From Flavobacterium sp. HJJ (GTDB taxonomy: Bacteria > Bacteroidota > Bacteroidia > Flavobacteriales > Flavobacteriaceae): 64,000 nucleotides of DNA. This document shows positions 55,313 to 64,000 of this stretch, one piece after another. The DNA is taken from NCBI RefSeq assembly GCF_015351475.1, contig NZ_JADKPR010000002.1:1-64000 (forward strand), given 5' to 3'. Both the position numbers and the translations under genes were made by a program. The first letter of the stretch is position 1; each line of letters starts with the position of its first letter. The notes beneath the pieces are model-generated. The model saw only the letters and a list, made by a program, of their open reading frames with translations, did no database searches and had not been told where the DNA came from.

Positions 55313-55813
55313 TTAATTATTACGGTGCAGTTGTTTTTTAAATAATTGCTTTTTAAAAAAAGTCGCAATTAATATCATTATAAAGCTGCCTATGGCTGTA
55401 GCTGTTCTGCAGGTGTGATAAAAATCCCAGATTTTAAGGATTTTTACCCAGTTTTTTGGGGGTGAGGTCTGTAGCCAGACTCTAAGCTGAGCATTGATCG
55501 GTAAATTCCCAAAATAAGTAATTAAATAGGTTGTTATTGCTAAAATTGCGGCAAAACCAGTCAAAATGCAGATATGCTTTAGTGTTCTTATTCTCCATGT
55601 AAACCAAATACAGGTAATAATTGAAATTATCATTAATGATTGAAAAACAATATCATTATGTTTCATTAGAGTAGACCTAAAACTGAGATGAACCAATGTA
55701 GGGACTTCCCAAAAAGTTGGTAATATGTTAAATTTCACATAGAAAAAAGTGCCCGCTAGTAAACCTGTCGAAAATAAGGCAATAGCATTTGAAAATTTGT
55801 TATTGGAAGTCAT
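55313..55813 (-). CDS. DUF1772/anthrone-oxygenase-like membrane protein
   Basis: The 166-residue protein has four hydrophobic segments (about 10-30, 55-75, 80-102, 138-158). The first holds GLLAGTFFYVKFNILPTFWEV and the third is followed by NLPINAQLRVW, the layout of the DUF1772 family that includes fungal anthrone oxygenases. Bacterial members are uncharacterised. It is single, with no clear operon partner. Membership is judged from the pattern and not from a search. Confidence 0.65.
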   Translation of the reverse strand: MTSNNKFSNAIALFSTGLLAGTFFYVKFNILPTFWEVPTLVHLSFRSTLMKHNDIVFQSLMIISIITCIWFTWRIRTLKHICILTGFAAILAITTYLITYFGNLPINAQLRVWLQTSPPKNWVKILKIWDFYHTCRTATAIGSFIMILIATFFKKQLFKKQLHRNN

Positions 55814-55984
55814 TGCAGGTAAAAATTGTTTTGTTATGGAATACTATAGTAAGCTCGTGGTTAGCTCTATAGGCTACAAATATATTGTTTTTTTAGTAAT
55901 GTCTTAATATGAAAATTTTAGCAGGTAAAGCCAATAGAAATTAGAAATGAAACATTTGAATGATGCTTCTTTGTCTCTTAATAA

Positions 55985-57232
55985 TTAAACTTTCTTGTTT
56001 TTGGCTTCAATCCAGCGGGACATGTATTTAGTGCTGGTTAAAGTGTGGTGCTGCAACAATGCCCCAAAGAAATTATCCAAACGATGTTGCGGTAATTGCG
56101 TAATCAAAAAATGGATTTTTTCGGCAAAATCGTTTTCAAATAATTCTTTTGAATACCGCTGGTTGATAATAGCGATTCCGTTATGTTGTGCTTCAGTCCA
56201 AAGTTTTTGGTCTTGGTACAATTGAGAGGCAGATTTTATGAATTCAGGCACATCATCAGTTACAAATCCGTTCCAGGGTAAATCTCCCTGCATTGATTCG
56301 GAACCGATTACTGTGGTAATACTCGGAGTACCGCACTGCATGGCTTCAATCAGTTTTCCTTTAATTCCAGCGCCAAAACGCAATGGAGCCAGAACAATTC
56401 TGGCATTTCGCACTACTTCATCGGCATCAGCAGCACGGCCTTTGATGTGAAAACCTTCTTTGGGCTGATGCAGCTGCAATACTTTTTGCGAAGGATATGC
56501 TCCATAAATATGAAGTTCAGTTTCGGGCAGCTGTTTTCTCAGCAAAGGCCAGATGGTTTCTTTCAAATACTGAACGGCATTCCAATTGGGTTCGTGAAGA
56601 AAATTGCCTATAAACACAAAATCTTTTCTTTCTTGGAAAGCAGGAAGTTTTTCGAAAGTGGTTTCCGAAATCGGTTCCAATAAAAAAGGCAGATAGTACA
56701 GTAGTTTTTCGTCTATTTTGAAAGTGGTTTTCAAGAGATCCATTTCAAATTCGGAAATCATTAGTGATAAATCACACCTCAAAATGCTGGCGATTTCTCT
56801 TTTAGCAACATCTTCTCTCAGTAAATCAATAAGAGCAAATTCTCGTTTTTCCTTAAATGCCTTTTGTCTCGCCTGTCTCAGACAATGCAGATCTTCGGTG
56901 TCTAATATCCGCAGCGCATCAGGGCAGTTCTCGGTAATGCGCCAGCCAAATTGTTCTTCAATCATAAATCGGTCGAATAAAACCACGGCAGGATTCAGTT
57001 CTTTGACAAAAGTGTCAAAACTGGAACAATTCAAAGCGATTGATTTTTTATTTATGCCCAATGAAGCTAAGTCAGTCATGAAATCACTGTCCATAGCCGG
57101 ACTGGCAAATGTTATGCCGAATCCCTGCTGCTGAAATAGTTCAATTAACTGCAGTATTCGGCCGCCTGCAGCTGAAGAATTGGGCTCCGGCCAAACAAAA
57201 CCAATGATTAAAAGCGTTTGAATTTGGGTCAT
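55985..57232 (-). CDS. Glycosyltransferase, GT4-like (GT-B fold)
   Basis: Predicted sugar transferase of 415 residues. The start at 57232 (MTQIQTLLIIGFVWPEPNSSAAGGR) is preferred to the ATG 33 bases upstream because it puts the typical first beta strand at the N-terminus. The N-domain has the GGRILQLIELFQQQGFGITF helix, and the C-domain has KDFVFIGNFLHEPNWNAVQYL and FGAGIKGKLIEAMQCGTPSITT, the nucleotide-sugar-binding region. There are no membrane segments. Target unknown; it is divergent from miaE. Confidence 0.82.
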   Translation of the reverse strand: MTQIQTLLIIGFVWPEPNSSAAGGRILQLIELFQQQGFGITFASPAMDSDFMTDLASLGINKKSIALNCSSFDTFVKELNPAVVLFDRFMIEEQFGWRITENCPDALRILDTEDLHCLRQARQKAFKEKREFALIDLLREDVAKREIASILRCDLSLMISEFEMDLLKTTFKIDEKLLYYLPFLLEPISETTFEKLPAFQERKDFVFIGNFLHEPNWNAVQYLKETIWPLLRKQLPETELHIYGAYPSQKVLQLHQPKEGFHIKGRAADADEVVRNARIVLAPLRFGAGIKGKLIEAMQCGTPSITTVIGSESMQGDLPWNGFVTDDVPEFIKSASQLYQDQKLWTEAQHNGIAIINQRYSKELFENDFAEKIHFLITQLPQHRLDNFFGALLQHHTLTSTKYMSRWIEAKNKKV

Positions 57233-57287
57233 AAGAATTAATGATAATGTTGCAAAATAATGCATTTTGAGCGGTTAAAGCATCATT

Positions 57288-57322
57288 TTTGGAGGAAAAT
57301 CGGCAGGGAATGACTAATTTTG
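57288..57322 (+). promoter_or_regulatory. Promoter of miaE
   Basis: TTTG at 57288-57291 and TAATTTTG at 57315-57322 are separated by 23 bases, at the upper end of the usual spacing. The start codon follows 20 bases later. Confidence 0.55.
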
Positions 57323-57341
57323 CGGGATTAAATCAACAGTT

Positions 57342-57923
57342 ATGCTTGGATTGAAATTAGCAACCGACCCTCGTTGGGTAAATATAGTGGAAAGTAATAT
57401 TGAGGAAATATTGACCGATCACGCTTGGTGTGAACAAAAAGCGGCTTCCAATGCCATTAGTTTAATCACTTACAATTCGGAGCTGGAAGAGCTGGTAACG
57501 GAGTTATTGGTTATTGCCAAAGAGGAACTGGATCACCTGCAATTGGTGCACAATCTGATAAAAAGCCGAGGCTTGACTTTGGGCAGGGAGCGCAAAGACC
57601 ATTATGTAAACGAGCTTTTCAAATTCATGAAAAAAGACGGAAGTCGAAAGGATGCTTTGGTAGATAGACTGTTGTTTTCTGCTATGATTGAAGCCCGAAG
57701 CTGTGAGCGTTTCAAAGTGCTGTCCGAAAACATAAAAGATGAGGAATTAGCTAAGTTCTACAGAGATCTTATGATTTCAGAGGCAGGGCATTACACTACT
57801 TTCCTTGGCTTTGCCCGAAAATATGTAGATAATTTTGACGTAGACAAACGCTGGAAGGAATGGATTGAGTATGAAACCTCGATTATTACCAATTATGGCA
57901 AAAATGAAACAGTTCACGGATAA
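57342..57923 (+). CDS. miaE: tRNA hydroxylase MiaE
   Basis: Di-iron, oxygen-dependent enzyme that hydroxylates the isopentenyl group of modified adenosine-37 in tRNA. The 193-residue all-helical protein has the ferritin-like iron ligands: NIEEILTDHAWCEQKAAS, KEELDHLQLVH (ExxH), IEARSCERF and SEAGHYTTF (ExxH). Length is normal. It is preceded by its own promoter and followed 58 bases later by the AsmA-family gene. Confidence 0.9.
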   Translation: MLGLKLATDPRWVNIVESNIEEILTDHAWCEQKAASNAISLITYNSELEELVTELLVIAKEELDHLQLVHNLIKSRGLTLGRERKDHYVNELFKFMKKDGSRKDALVDRLLFSAMIEARSCERFKVLSENIKDEELAKFYRDLMISEAGHYTTFLGFARKYVDNFDVDKRWKEWIEYETSIITNYGKNETVHG

Positions 57924-57981
57924 TAATTCTTTGGAATAATAAATTTTAGTACTTTAAATTTTATTTATTCAGATAAAAAAT

Positions 57982-60750
57982 ATGGCGGCAACCAACTATA
58001 AAATACTTTTTTTCAAAATACTAAAATATACAGGAATTACATTCTCAGTTTTATTGGCACTGATGTTTATCACTCCTTTGATTTTTGCAGATAAAATCAG
58101 GGAACAGGTGAAGAAAACAGCCAATGAAAAATTAAACGGTGAACTGAATTATAATGAAGCTAACGTTTCTTTTTTTAGGCATTTTCCGTCATTAACTCTT
58201 TCTCTGACTGACTTTAAGCTTAATGGCTCGGCTCCTTTTCAAAATGAAAGATTAATTGCTGCCGATGAGGTTGCTTTCGGGATTAATTTGGGCAGTCTTG
58301 TTTTTGGGAAAACGATTAAAATCGACCAGATTTTCCTTTCGAATTCACTGATTAATGTGAAAGTAAATGAGAAAGGCGAGGCCAATTATAATGTCTATAT
58401 CGCTGAGAAGGAAAAGGAAAAAGAGCCAGAAGAAGCATCCGACACAGGCTTGAAACTGGAAGCAATCGAGATTAATAACAGTAAGCTTGTTTATGATGAT
58501 CAATCTACAGAATTCCATATAGACGCTTTTGGGTTTGATTATTTAGGGAACGGGGATTTTAGCCAAGCCATATTTGCACTGCATTCCAAAGTCAAAATCG
58601 GGAAATTGAATGTAATTTATCAAAAAGAACCTTATTTGATGAATAAAAAAGTGGACGGAGATTTGATTACCAAAATAAATACTAATTCACTTTCTTTTGT
58701 TTTTGAACAGAATGATCTTTTTATCAATAAACTGCTGGTGGATTTTACTGGAAAATTTGATTTTCTGAAGGATGGCTATAATATGGATTTCAAAATTAAG
58801 TCGGATAAAAGTAACCTGAATGATCTTTTTACGGCTTTTCCGCCAAAATACATTACGTGGTTAAAAGATACAGAACTTAAGGGAAATGTTGATTTATTGC
58901 TTACTTTGAAAGGCAGATACATCGCTTCGCAAAATATTGGACCAGACTTGAATTTGGACCTTAAAATAAAAGACGGATTTATAAATTATAAAAAAAGTGC
59001 TTTTCCGGTTTCAAATCTAAACATCGATGTTGCGACAAAAGTGCCGTCTTTGAATCCAGAACTTTTACAGCTGGACGCCAAAAACCTATCATTAAACATT
59101 GAGAAAAATTATCTTAAAACGAAGCTGAAAATGGACGGTCTGTCTGCGCCCGACATTGATTTGGTTTTGAATTCCAATATTGATCTGGAAAAATTAAACC
59201 AAGCACTCGGGATTCCGAATGTTGAGTTAAAAGGATTGTTAGTAAGTGATCTGAAAGCAAAAGGAAAGCTTGACCAGAAGCAAAAACTTTTTCCAAACGC
59301 CAGCGGTTCACTGAATTTAAAAAACGGATTTGTGAAAACGAAGTATTATCCAAATCCGATTACCAACATCAATGTGGTATCCAAAATAAACAATACGAAA
59401 GGAACTTACGACGGACTTTCGGTAGTGCTGGTTCCGGCTGGTTTTACGTTTGAAGGAGAACCTTTTTGGGTAAAAGCCGATTTGAAAAACTTTGATGATT
59501 TGAATTATGACATCAAGGCCAAAGGGACTCTGAATATCAGTAAAATTTACAAGGTATTTTCGCAAAAAGGACTGGATGTGGATGGTTTTATCAAAGCCGA
59601 TTTGGAACTGAAAGGGATTCAGAGCTATGCACAAAAAGGTGATTACAGTAAATTAAAGAATAAAGGAACTCTTGAACTTCGAAACATTAATGTTCAAACG
59701 GAATATCTGCCAAAATCATTGCTGATTAAAGAAGGAATTTTTAAATTTAATCAGGATAAAATGTCGTTTAATACATTCTTGGCTTCCTACGGTCAGTCTG
59801 ATTTCAAGCTGAATGGCTATCTGCAGAATGTATTTAATTTTATGTCTTCCAAAAATGGGACTTTAAGAGGATCGTTTACGTTAAATTCAAAATACATCAA
59901 TGTTGATGAGTTTATGTCGAGCACATCTACAACTACTACAATTGATAAAATTCCTGCCACTACAGAAAATAGTCCAAAACCTGCAACGCAGGAAACAGGA
60001 GTAATTATCATTCCGTCTAATCTGGATCTGCAGTTTTATGCCACAGCACACAAAATCAATTATCAGGGGCTTACTCTGCAGGATGGGAAAGGTGCCGTGA
60101 AAATGAAAAACGGAAAAATTGTGATGCAGAATACTGGTTTCAATTTAATTGGCTGTAATGTTACGATGAATGCTGCTTATCAGGCAATAACTCCTAAAAA
60201 AGCAGTCTTTGAATACCAGATCAAAGCCACTGATTTTGATATACACCGAGCATACAAGGAAGTAAAAATGTTCAAAGAAATGGCCAGCGCAGCCGAAAGT
60301 GCACAGGGAATTGTTTCATTGGATTACAAAATAAAAGGAAGACTGAACCAGCAGATGATGCCTGTTTATCCTTCGCTGATTGGCGGAGGCGTACTTTCGA
60401 TAAAAGATGTGAAAGTAAAAGGGATGAAAATGTTCAATGCTGTGAGTAAAACCACAAATCATGAATCGATCAAAAACCCTGAACTGTCCAAGGTAGACAT
60501 CAAATCCACGGTGAAAAACAATATAGTTACTATTGAGCGTTTCAAATTCAAATATGCCGGATTCAGACCCAGAATTGAAGGAACCTCAAGCCTTGACGGC
60601 AAACTGAATATCAAAATGCGTTTGGGATTACCGCCGTTTGGAATTTTTGGTATTCCGCTGACGGTTACCGGAACTCAGGACAAACCAAAAATAAAAATGG
60701 GCAGTCAGGGTCAGGACATTGAAGAGACCAAAGATGCAGAAGATAATTAA
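57982..60750 (+). CDS. AsmA-family envelope protein
   Basis: The 922-residue protein has an N-terminal membrane anchor (about residues 12-33), the AsmA opening (EQVKKTANEKLNGELNYNEANVSFFRHFPSLTLSLTDFKLNG in pieces), long repeated beta structure and an AsmA C-terminal domain (KIKGRLNQQMMPVYPSLIGGGVLSIKDVKVKGMKMF in pieces). A Thr/Pro-rich linker lies around 650-675. Relatives form bridge-like grooves that move phospholipid between membranes or affect outer-membrane assembly. The role here is inferred from the family. Confidence 0.88.
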   Translation: MAATNYKILFFKILKYTGITFSVLLALMFITPLIFADKIREQVKKTANEKLNGELNYNEANVSFFRHFPSLTLSLTDFKLNGSAPFQNERLIAADEVAFGINLGSLVFGKTIKIDQIFLSNSLINVKVNEKGEANYNVYIAEKEKEKEPEEASDTGLKLEAIEINNSKLVYDDQSTEFHIDAFGFDYLGNGDFSQAIFALHSKVKIGKLNVIYQKEPYLMNKKVDGDLITKINTNSLSFVFEQNDLFINKLLVDFTGKFDFLKDGYNMDFKIKSDKSNLNDLFTAFPPKYITWLKDTELKGNVDLLLTLKGRYIASQNIGPDLNLDLKIKDGFINYKKSAFPVSNLNIDVATKVPSLNPELLQLDAKNLSLNIEKNYLKTKLKMDGLSAPDIDLVLNSNIDLEKLNQALGIPNVELKGLLVSDLKAKGKLDQKQKLFPNASGSLNLKNGFVKTKYYPNPITNINVVSKINNTKGTYDGLSVVLVPAGFTFEGEPFWVKADLKNFDDLNYDIKAKGTLNISKIYKVFSQKGLDVDGFIKADLELKGIQSYAQKGDYSKLKNKGTLELRNINVQTEYLPKSLLIKEGIFKFNQDKMSFNTFLASYGQSDFKLNGYLQNVFNFMSSKNGTLRGSFTLNSKYINVDEFMSSTSTTTTIDKIPATTENSPKPATQETGVIIIPSNLDLQFYATAHKINYQGLTLQDGKGAVKMKNGKIVMQNTGFNLIGCNVTMNAAYQAITPKKAVFEYQIKATDFDIHRAYKEVKMFKEMASAAESAQGIVSLDYKIKGRLNQQMMPVYPSLIGGGVLSIKDVKVKGMKMFNAVSKTTNHESIKNPELSKVDIKSTVKNNIVTIERFKFKYAGFRPRIEGTSSLDGKLNIKMRLGLPPFGIFGIPLTVTGTQDKPKIKMGSQGQDIEETKDAEDN

Positions 60751-60766
60751 TAGAAAGCAGTTGTTG

Positions 60767-60950
60767 AACACGGCATTCGCCTTTAAAAGTTTCTGACACG
60801 AATTACACTAATCTGCACGAATTAAGATTGTTGTTTAATTACACAAAATATTCGAAACAGTAAAAAGTTGTAAAACTTGATTTGAGATAAGAATTAGTGT
60901 AGATTAGTGTAATTCGTGTTTATCTTTTTTTTAAATGCGAATGCCGTGTT
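60767..60950. repeat. Long inverted repeat after the AsmA-family gene
   Basis: The outer arms AACACGGCATTCGC (60767-60780) and GCGAATGCCGTGTT (60937-60950) are perfect. Inside, ACACGAATTACACTAATCTG pairs with the region 60897-60919 (GATTAGTGTAATTCGTGT is exact). The centre of about 70 bases is A/T-rich. The nested-arm design resembles the element at 90-262. It is likely a non-autonomous dispersed element that would fold into a long hairpin in RNA. Confidence 0.75.
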
Positions 60951-60970
60951 TGTTGAAACTGATTCTATTA

Positions 60971-61014
60971 TAAAATAACAAAGCTCCCAATCAGTTGGAA
61001 GCTTTGTTATTTTA
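60971..61014. terminator. Bidirectional terminator after the AsmA-family gene
   Basis: TAAAATAACAAAGCT and AGCTTTGTTATTTTA form a perfect 15-base stem. It lies between converging genes and overlaps the stop codon of the minus-strand gene (61007-61009). Confidence 0.85.
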
Positions 61015-61597
61015 GACATTCTATATACATCGGCGAATCAAAGAAATCTAAAATGGACATATTCTGATTATTTACATTGTCATAGGATTCAATTCGTGCG
61101 ATTAATTGTTCGCAGCCCTTAAAATAAAATTGAATTTTAGGAAAAATATCACCTCGTACTGCAGTTGATTTAGTGCTTTTAAGATTGTCAAATTCCAGAC
61201 CGTCTAGGATATTATTATTTGAATCCAGCACATAAAAAACATAGTTTATTTTAGAACTTTCTTCGTCATCATTTTGTTTAGTTGTAAAAATAAGTGTTTT
61301 TGAAGGTGTCTCTGACAGAACAAAATAGCCGTTTATTTCTTTAGAATTATTTAATTTATATGTTTTAAATTTAGTTGTTCCAATATGGATATAATTAAAG
61401 TCTTTAAATTTAATTCTGCTTTCTGCATCGGAGTTTGGCAGTTTGTAGAGTACTATCTTTTCAGTATTATCAATTCGAAAAAAGTTAGCTTTTATATTAA
61501 TCTTCGATCCATCATTAGTAAGTATAAAATTCTCTGAAAAAGGCATAGAGAAAGCATTCATGCTAAGAAATAGCATTAAAAAGTGAAATTTTTGCAT
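61007..61597 (-). CDS. Exported protein of unknown function
   Basis: The 196-residue protein has a signal peptide (to about residue 16, AFSMPFSE) and a beta-rich body (FILTNDGSKINIKANFFRIDNTEKIVLYKLPN, YIHIGTTKFKTYKLNNSKEINGYFVL in pieces). Two cysteines near the end (CEQL, IECLK) could form a disulfide. I recognise no family. A -7 element TAGTTTTG (minus, 61624-61631) lies 26 bases upstream. Single gene with its own terminator. Confidence 0.72.
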   Translation of the reverse strand: MQKFHFLMLFLSMNAFSMPFSENFILTNDGSKINIKANFFRIDNTEKIVLYKLPNSDAESRIKFKDFNYIHIGTTKFKTYKLNNSKEINGYFVLSETPSKTLIFTTKQNDDEESSKINYVFYVLDSNNNILDGLEFDNLKSTKSTAVRGDIFPKIQFYFKGCEQLIARIESYDNVNNQNMSILDFFDSPMYIECLK

Positions 61598-61760
61598 GTT
61601 GTAGATAAATTGTTTTTTGTTTTCAAAACTATACTAATACTATATATCGCTTGTTAATAAACAATAAATCTTACATTAAGAAAGTTTAAATAAATCATAA
61701 ACAGAAAGATGAGGTTTTATGATTTTAAAGTCTGCTACATTTTGGGAAAAGGAGGCAAAA

Positions 61761-61803
61761 AAACAGCACAAACGGCATAGTAAGAACGCAATTTGTGCTG
61801 TTT
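61761..61803 (-). terminator. Terminator after the duplicated-domain exported protein
   Basis: AAACAGCACAAA and TTTGTGCTGTTT form a perfect 12-base stem, and seven T follow on the minus strand. It sits just past the stop of the 61810-62625 gene. Confidence 0.85.
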
Positions 61804-61809
61804 GTTATT

Positions 61810-62625
61810 TTATTTGGAAGCTTCGGGCAGGTTGTGGTATATGTAATCTCCATGCACACCTGTGAATGCTAATTTTAACTGATCGAAAAAAGCCTTACTG
61901 TCAGCTTCTTTGGGCCATGTGGCTTTTACCAATTCGTCTTGTTTTAGATTTGATTTTTCAATATCTCCAAAAGAATCATAAAAGTAGGCTTCCATAAAAT
62001 CCCTGCTGTCTGATCCCCAAGCGTGGCGAAACGGATAATAACCTTTGATAAACGGATCTTTCAGGGTGATTTTTTCATTGTATTCTTTCATGCCTTTTCC
62101 TTTGTTATTAAAAGACATTTGGGATTTTCGGATGTAAACAATCATGGGTTCTTTTGTGGCGGCTTTGAATTCTTTCACGCCAATGGTTTCAATAGAACTG
62201 TAAATTTCGTCTGAATGATAAGGAGAGTAATAACTTCTTTGTTTATCAAAAAAAGCAGTTCTGGCTTTCTCATCGGGCCAGGCTTTTTTGGCAAGATCAT
62301 CTGAAATGGCTTCTGCTTTTTCTATATCGTCCCAGTTTTTGTAAACGCTGACTAGAATAATTTCGGTACTGTTTCCAGTGTAATAATGAGTTAGAATTTC
62401 AGAGCCGATTATTAAATCATTTTTGCTCGTTACTTTGTCAAAATACTCTTTTTCCGTCGCCTTCCAATCTTTAGGATCCGTATCTAAATTTCTGTGTAGG
62501 GTTGTCATTGTAATAAATACAGGCTTTGGGGAATCTTGTTTGGGGAGGTCCTGCGCATAACTGTTTATGCTTAGAAAGAATGTTAAAATTAACATTCCCA
62601 GCGAAAAAAAAATTCTCTTTTTCAT
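61810..62625 (-). CDS. Exported protein with two ferredoxin-like (ABM/EthD-type) repeats
   Basis: The 271-residue protein has a signal peptide (NSYAQ). The body is an internal duplication: DDIEKAEAISDDLAKKAWPDEKARTAFFDKQ in the first half corresponds to GDIEKSNLKQDELVKATWPKEADSKAFFDQL in the second, each after an Ile/Val-rich strand region. This suggests a single-chain version of a dimeric alpha-beta barrel. Function is unknown; an exported, heme- or aromatic-binding role would fit the fold but is speculative. Single gene with its own terminator. Confidence 0.72.
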   Translation of the reverse strand: MKKRIFFSLGMLILTFFLSINSYAQDLPKQDSPKPVFITMTTLHRNLDTDPKDWKATEKEYFDKVTSKNDLIIGSEILTHYYTGNSTEIILVSVYKNWDDIEKAEAISDDLAKKAWPDEKARTAFFDKQRSYYSPYHSDEIYSSIETIGVKEFKAATKEPMIVYIRKSQMSFNNKGKGMKEYNEKITLKDPFIKGYYPFRHAWGSDSRDFMEAYFYDSFGDIEKSNLKQDELVKATWPKEADSKAFFDQLKLAFTGVHGDYIYHNLPEASK

Positions 62626-62740
62626 AATAAACCAAAAATTAAATTATTAATTAACAAAAAACATATATAAATTTAGTAAATTGTTAATCAAGTAGTTATG
62701 TGTTTTTGATTTATTTTTTAGGAGAAAAAACAGGAATTGA

Positions 62741-63976
62741 TTAAACCTCTTTGTTTAAAGGCAGTTCAGCCACTACAAAGGTACTGCCGCCTGCATATAT
62801 GAAATCATTTTTTGCGGCATTATTCTTAGCGGTGGCATAAGCTTCTGATACAGAGCTGTATGTATTTCCTGTTAATTCAAACATTAGAGCTTTCTCTTTT
62901 AATATATCAGCATCCAAACCTCTTGGAATATTTGGCCGGCAAAAATAATAAGCAGCATTTTTTGGAAATAATGGCAGTACTTCGTCCAGTTCTTTATCAT
63001 TGACAACTCCCAGGACAATATGAAGGTTTTCAAAAGTTTCTTTTTGTATTTGTTTCAAAACAATTTCGAGACCGTGTTTGTTGTGTGCTGTATCGCAGAT
63101 CACTTTTGGATTTGCTCCCAATTGCTGCCATCTGCCAAGCAGGCCGGTGTTTTTTACGACATTCATCAAACCCAATTGTATGTTTTCGCCACTCACTTTA
63201 AAATTGGTTTGTTCGTTTAGGATTTTAAAAGTCTCTATAACCGTTTTTTTATTGTGCTGCTGATAATCGCCGATTAAATCAGAAGGAGGAGTTTCTGTAA
63301 TCAAATCCGATGCAAAATAGATTTCGGCATTGTTTTCTTTGGCTTTTGCTGAAAAAACAGGCTGAGTTTCTGGAGTATATTCGCCTATAACTACTGGAAT
63401 TTTAGGTTTGATAATTCCTGCTTTTTCACCTGCGATAGATTCCAGCGTATTGCCCAAAAACTGAACATGATCAATCCCGATATTGGTTATTACCGAAACT
63501 AGGGGAGTGATAATGTTTGTAGCATCCAGTCTTCCGCCCAATCCCACTTCAATAACAGCAATATCTACATTTTCTTTTACAAAATAATCAAAAGCCAATC
63601 CAACGGTCATTTCAAAGAAACTCATATCATTGGCTTCAAAAAAAGATTTATGATGCGCTATGAATTCACAGACAAAATCCTCAGAGATTTCGGCACCATT
63701 GATCTTGATGCGCTCCCGAAAATCAATTAAATGCGGGGAAGTGTACAATCCAACTTTATAGCCCGCTTCCTGCAGTATAGAAGAAAGCATATGCGAAGTA
63801 GAACCTTTGCCGTTTGTGCCGGCAACGTGCAGACATTTTAGCTTTTTATGCGGACTGTCAAGATGGTCTGCCAGCAAATGGATGTTGGTTAAGTCTTTTT
63901 TATAAGCCGATGCTCCCTGCAATTGATACATTGGGAGCTGATTAAACATCCAGTTTGTGGTTTCTTGATAGTTCAT
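62741..63976 (-). CDS. folC: Bifunctional folylpolyglutamate synthase/dihydrofolate synthase
   Basis: Mur-ligase-like ATP enzyme that adds glutamate to dihydropteroate and folates. The 411-residue cytosolic protein has the P-loop GTNGKGSTSHML, the SPHLIDFRERIKING segment, the IEVGLGGRLDATNII magnesium site and the C-terminal CDTAHNKHG motif. Length fits FolC. The 24 bases upstream to the window end hold no second gene. Confidence 0.95.
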   Translation of the reverse strand: MNYQETTNWMFNQLPMYQLQGASAYKKDLTNIHLLADHLDSPHKKLKCLHVAGTNGKGSTSHMLSSILQEAGYKVGLYTSPHLIDFRERIKINGAEISEDFVCEFIAHHKSFFEANDMSFFEMTVGLAFDYFVKENVDIAVIEVGLGGRLDATNIITPLVSVITNIGIDHVQFLGNTLESIAGEKAGIIKPKIPVVIGEYTPETQPVFSAKAKENNAEIYFASDLITETPPSDLIGDYQQHNKKTVIETFKILNEQTNFKVSGENIQLGLMNVVKNTGLLGRWQQLGANPKVICDTAHNKHGLEIVLKQIQKETFENLHIVLGVVNDKELDEVLPLFPKNAAYYFCRPNIPRGLDADILKEKALMFELTGNTYSSVSEAYATAKNNAAKNDFIYAGGSTFVVAELPLNKEV

Positions 63977-64000
63977 TAATTTTTGATAAAATAGTTGTAA

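Overview
This window is chromosomal DNA of a Flavobacterium-like member of the Bacteroidota. The signs are low G+C, the gliding gene gldJ beside the type IX secretion genes porU and porV, two SusC/SusD pairs, and several promoters with the Bacteroidota -33 TTTG / -7 TAnnTTTG pattern. No organism name was given, so the genus is inferred from gene content.

Layout. (1) 1-374: intergenic, with a long inverted repeat and a terminator for a gene to the left. (2) 375-5771: a secreted pectate lyase, a divergent Crp/Fnr-type regulator, pyruvate dehydrogenase E1-alpha and E2, and cytidine deaminase. (3) 5924-14248: the gliding/type IX secretion block (porU-porV on minus, gldJ on plus) and murF. (4) 14285-29660: polysaccharide utilization locus A (PUL A), with a membrane-spanning SusR-like regulator, SusC, SusD, a surface lipoprotein, GH16, GH30, GH3 and an endonuclease/exonuclease/phosphatase-family protein. 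(5) 29682-29799: a decayed fragment of a GH5 gene. (6) 29854-47277: PUL B, a parallel set with a paralogous regulator, SusC, SusD, a glycan-binding lipoprotein, GH16, two GH30, GH5-CBM6 and GH3. The enzyme mix suggests that both loci target beta-1,3/1,6-glucans such as laminarin or fungal wall glucan.

(7) 47580-52036: the least ordinary region. Five unrelated single-gene units, all on plus, are separated by long imperfect palindromes of 75-155 bases that begin with an AAC motif and end with a GTT motif. This is the architecture of an integron cassette array without a nearby integrase. A consensus promoter lies just upstream of the first palindrome. Two of the cargo genes have PD-(D/E)XK nuclease-like motifs and two encode lipoproteins, so a phage-defence or niche-adaptation cargo is plausible.

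(8) 52129-63976: two small exported proteins with a shared leader sequence, an unusual FAD monooxygenase carrying a DnaJ-like zinc motif, tRNA-Val, a small membrane protein, a glycosyltransferase, MiaE, a large AsmA-family protein, two secreted proteins of unknown function and FolC. Intergenic inverted repeats of the kind dispersed in flavobacterial genomes occur at four places.

How it fits together: the SusR-like regulators probably sense glucan oligosaccharides in the periplasm and activate the divergent susC operons. SusCD and the lipoproteins bind and import oligomers, GH16/GH30/GH5 cut the chains and GH3 releases glucose. Strong hairpins after the third gene of each PUL may set transporter and enzyme levels separately.
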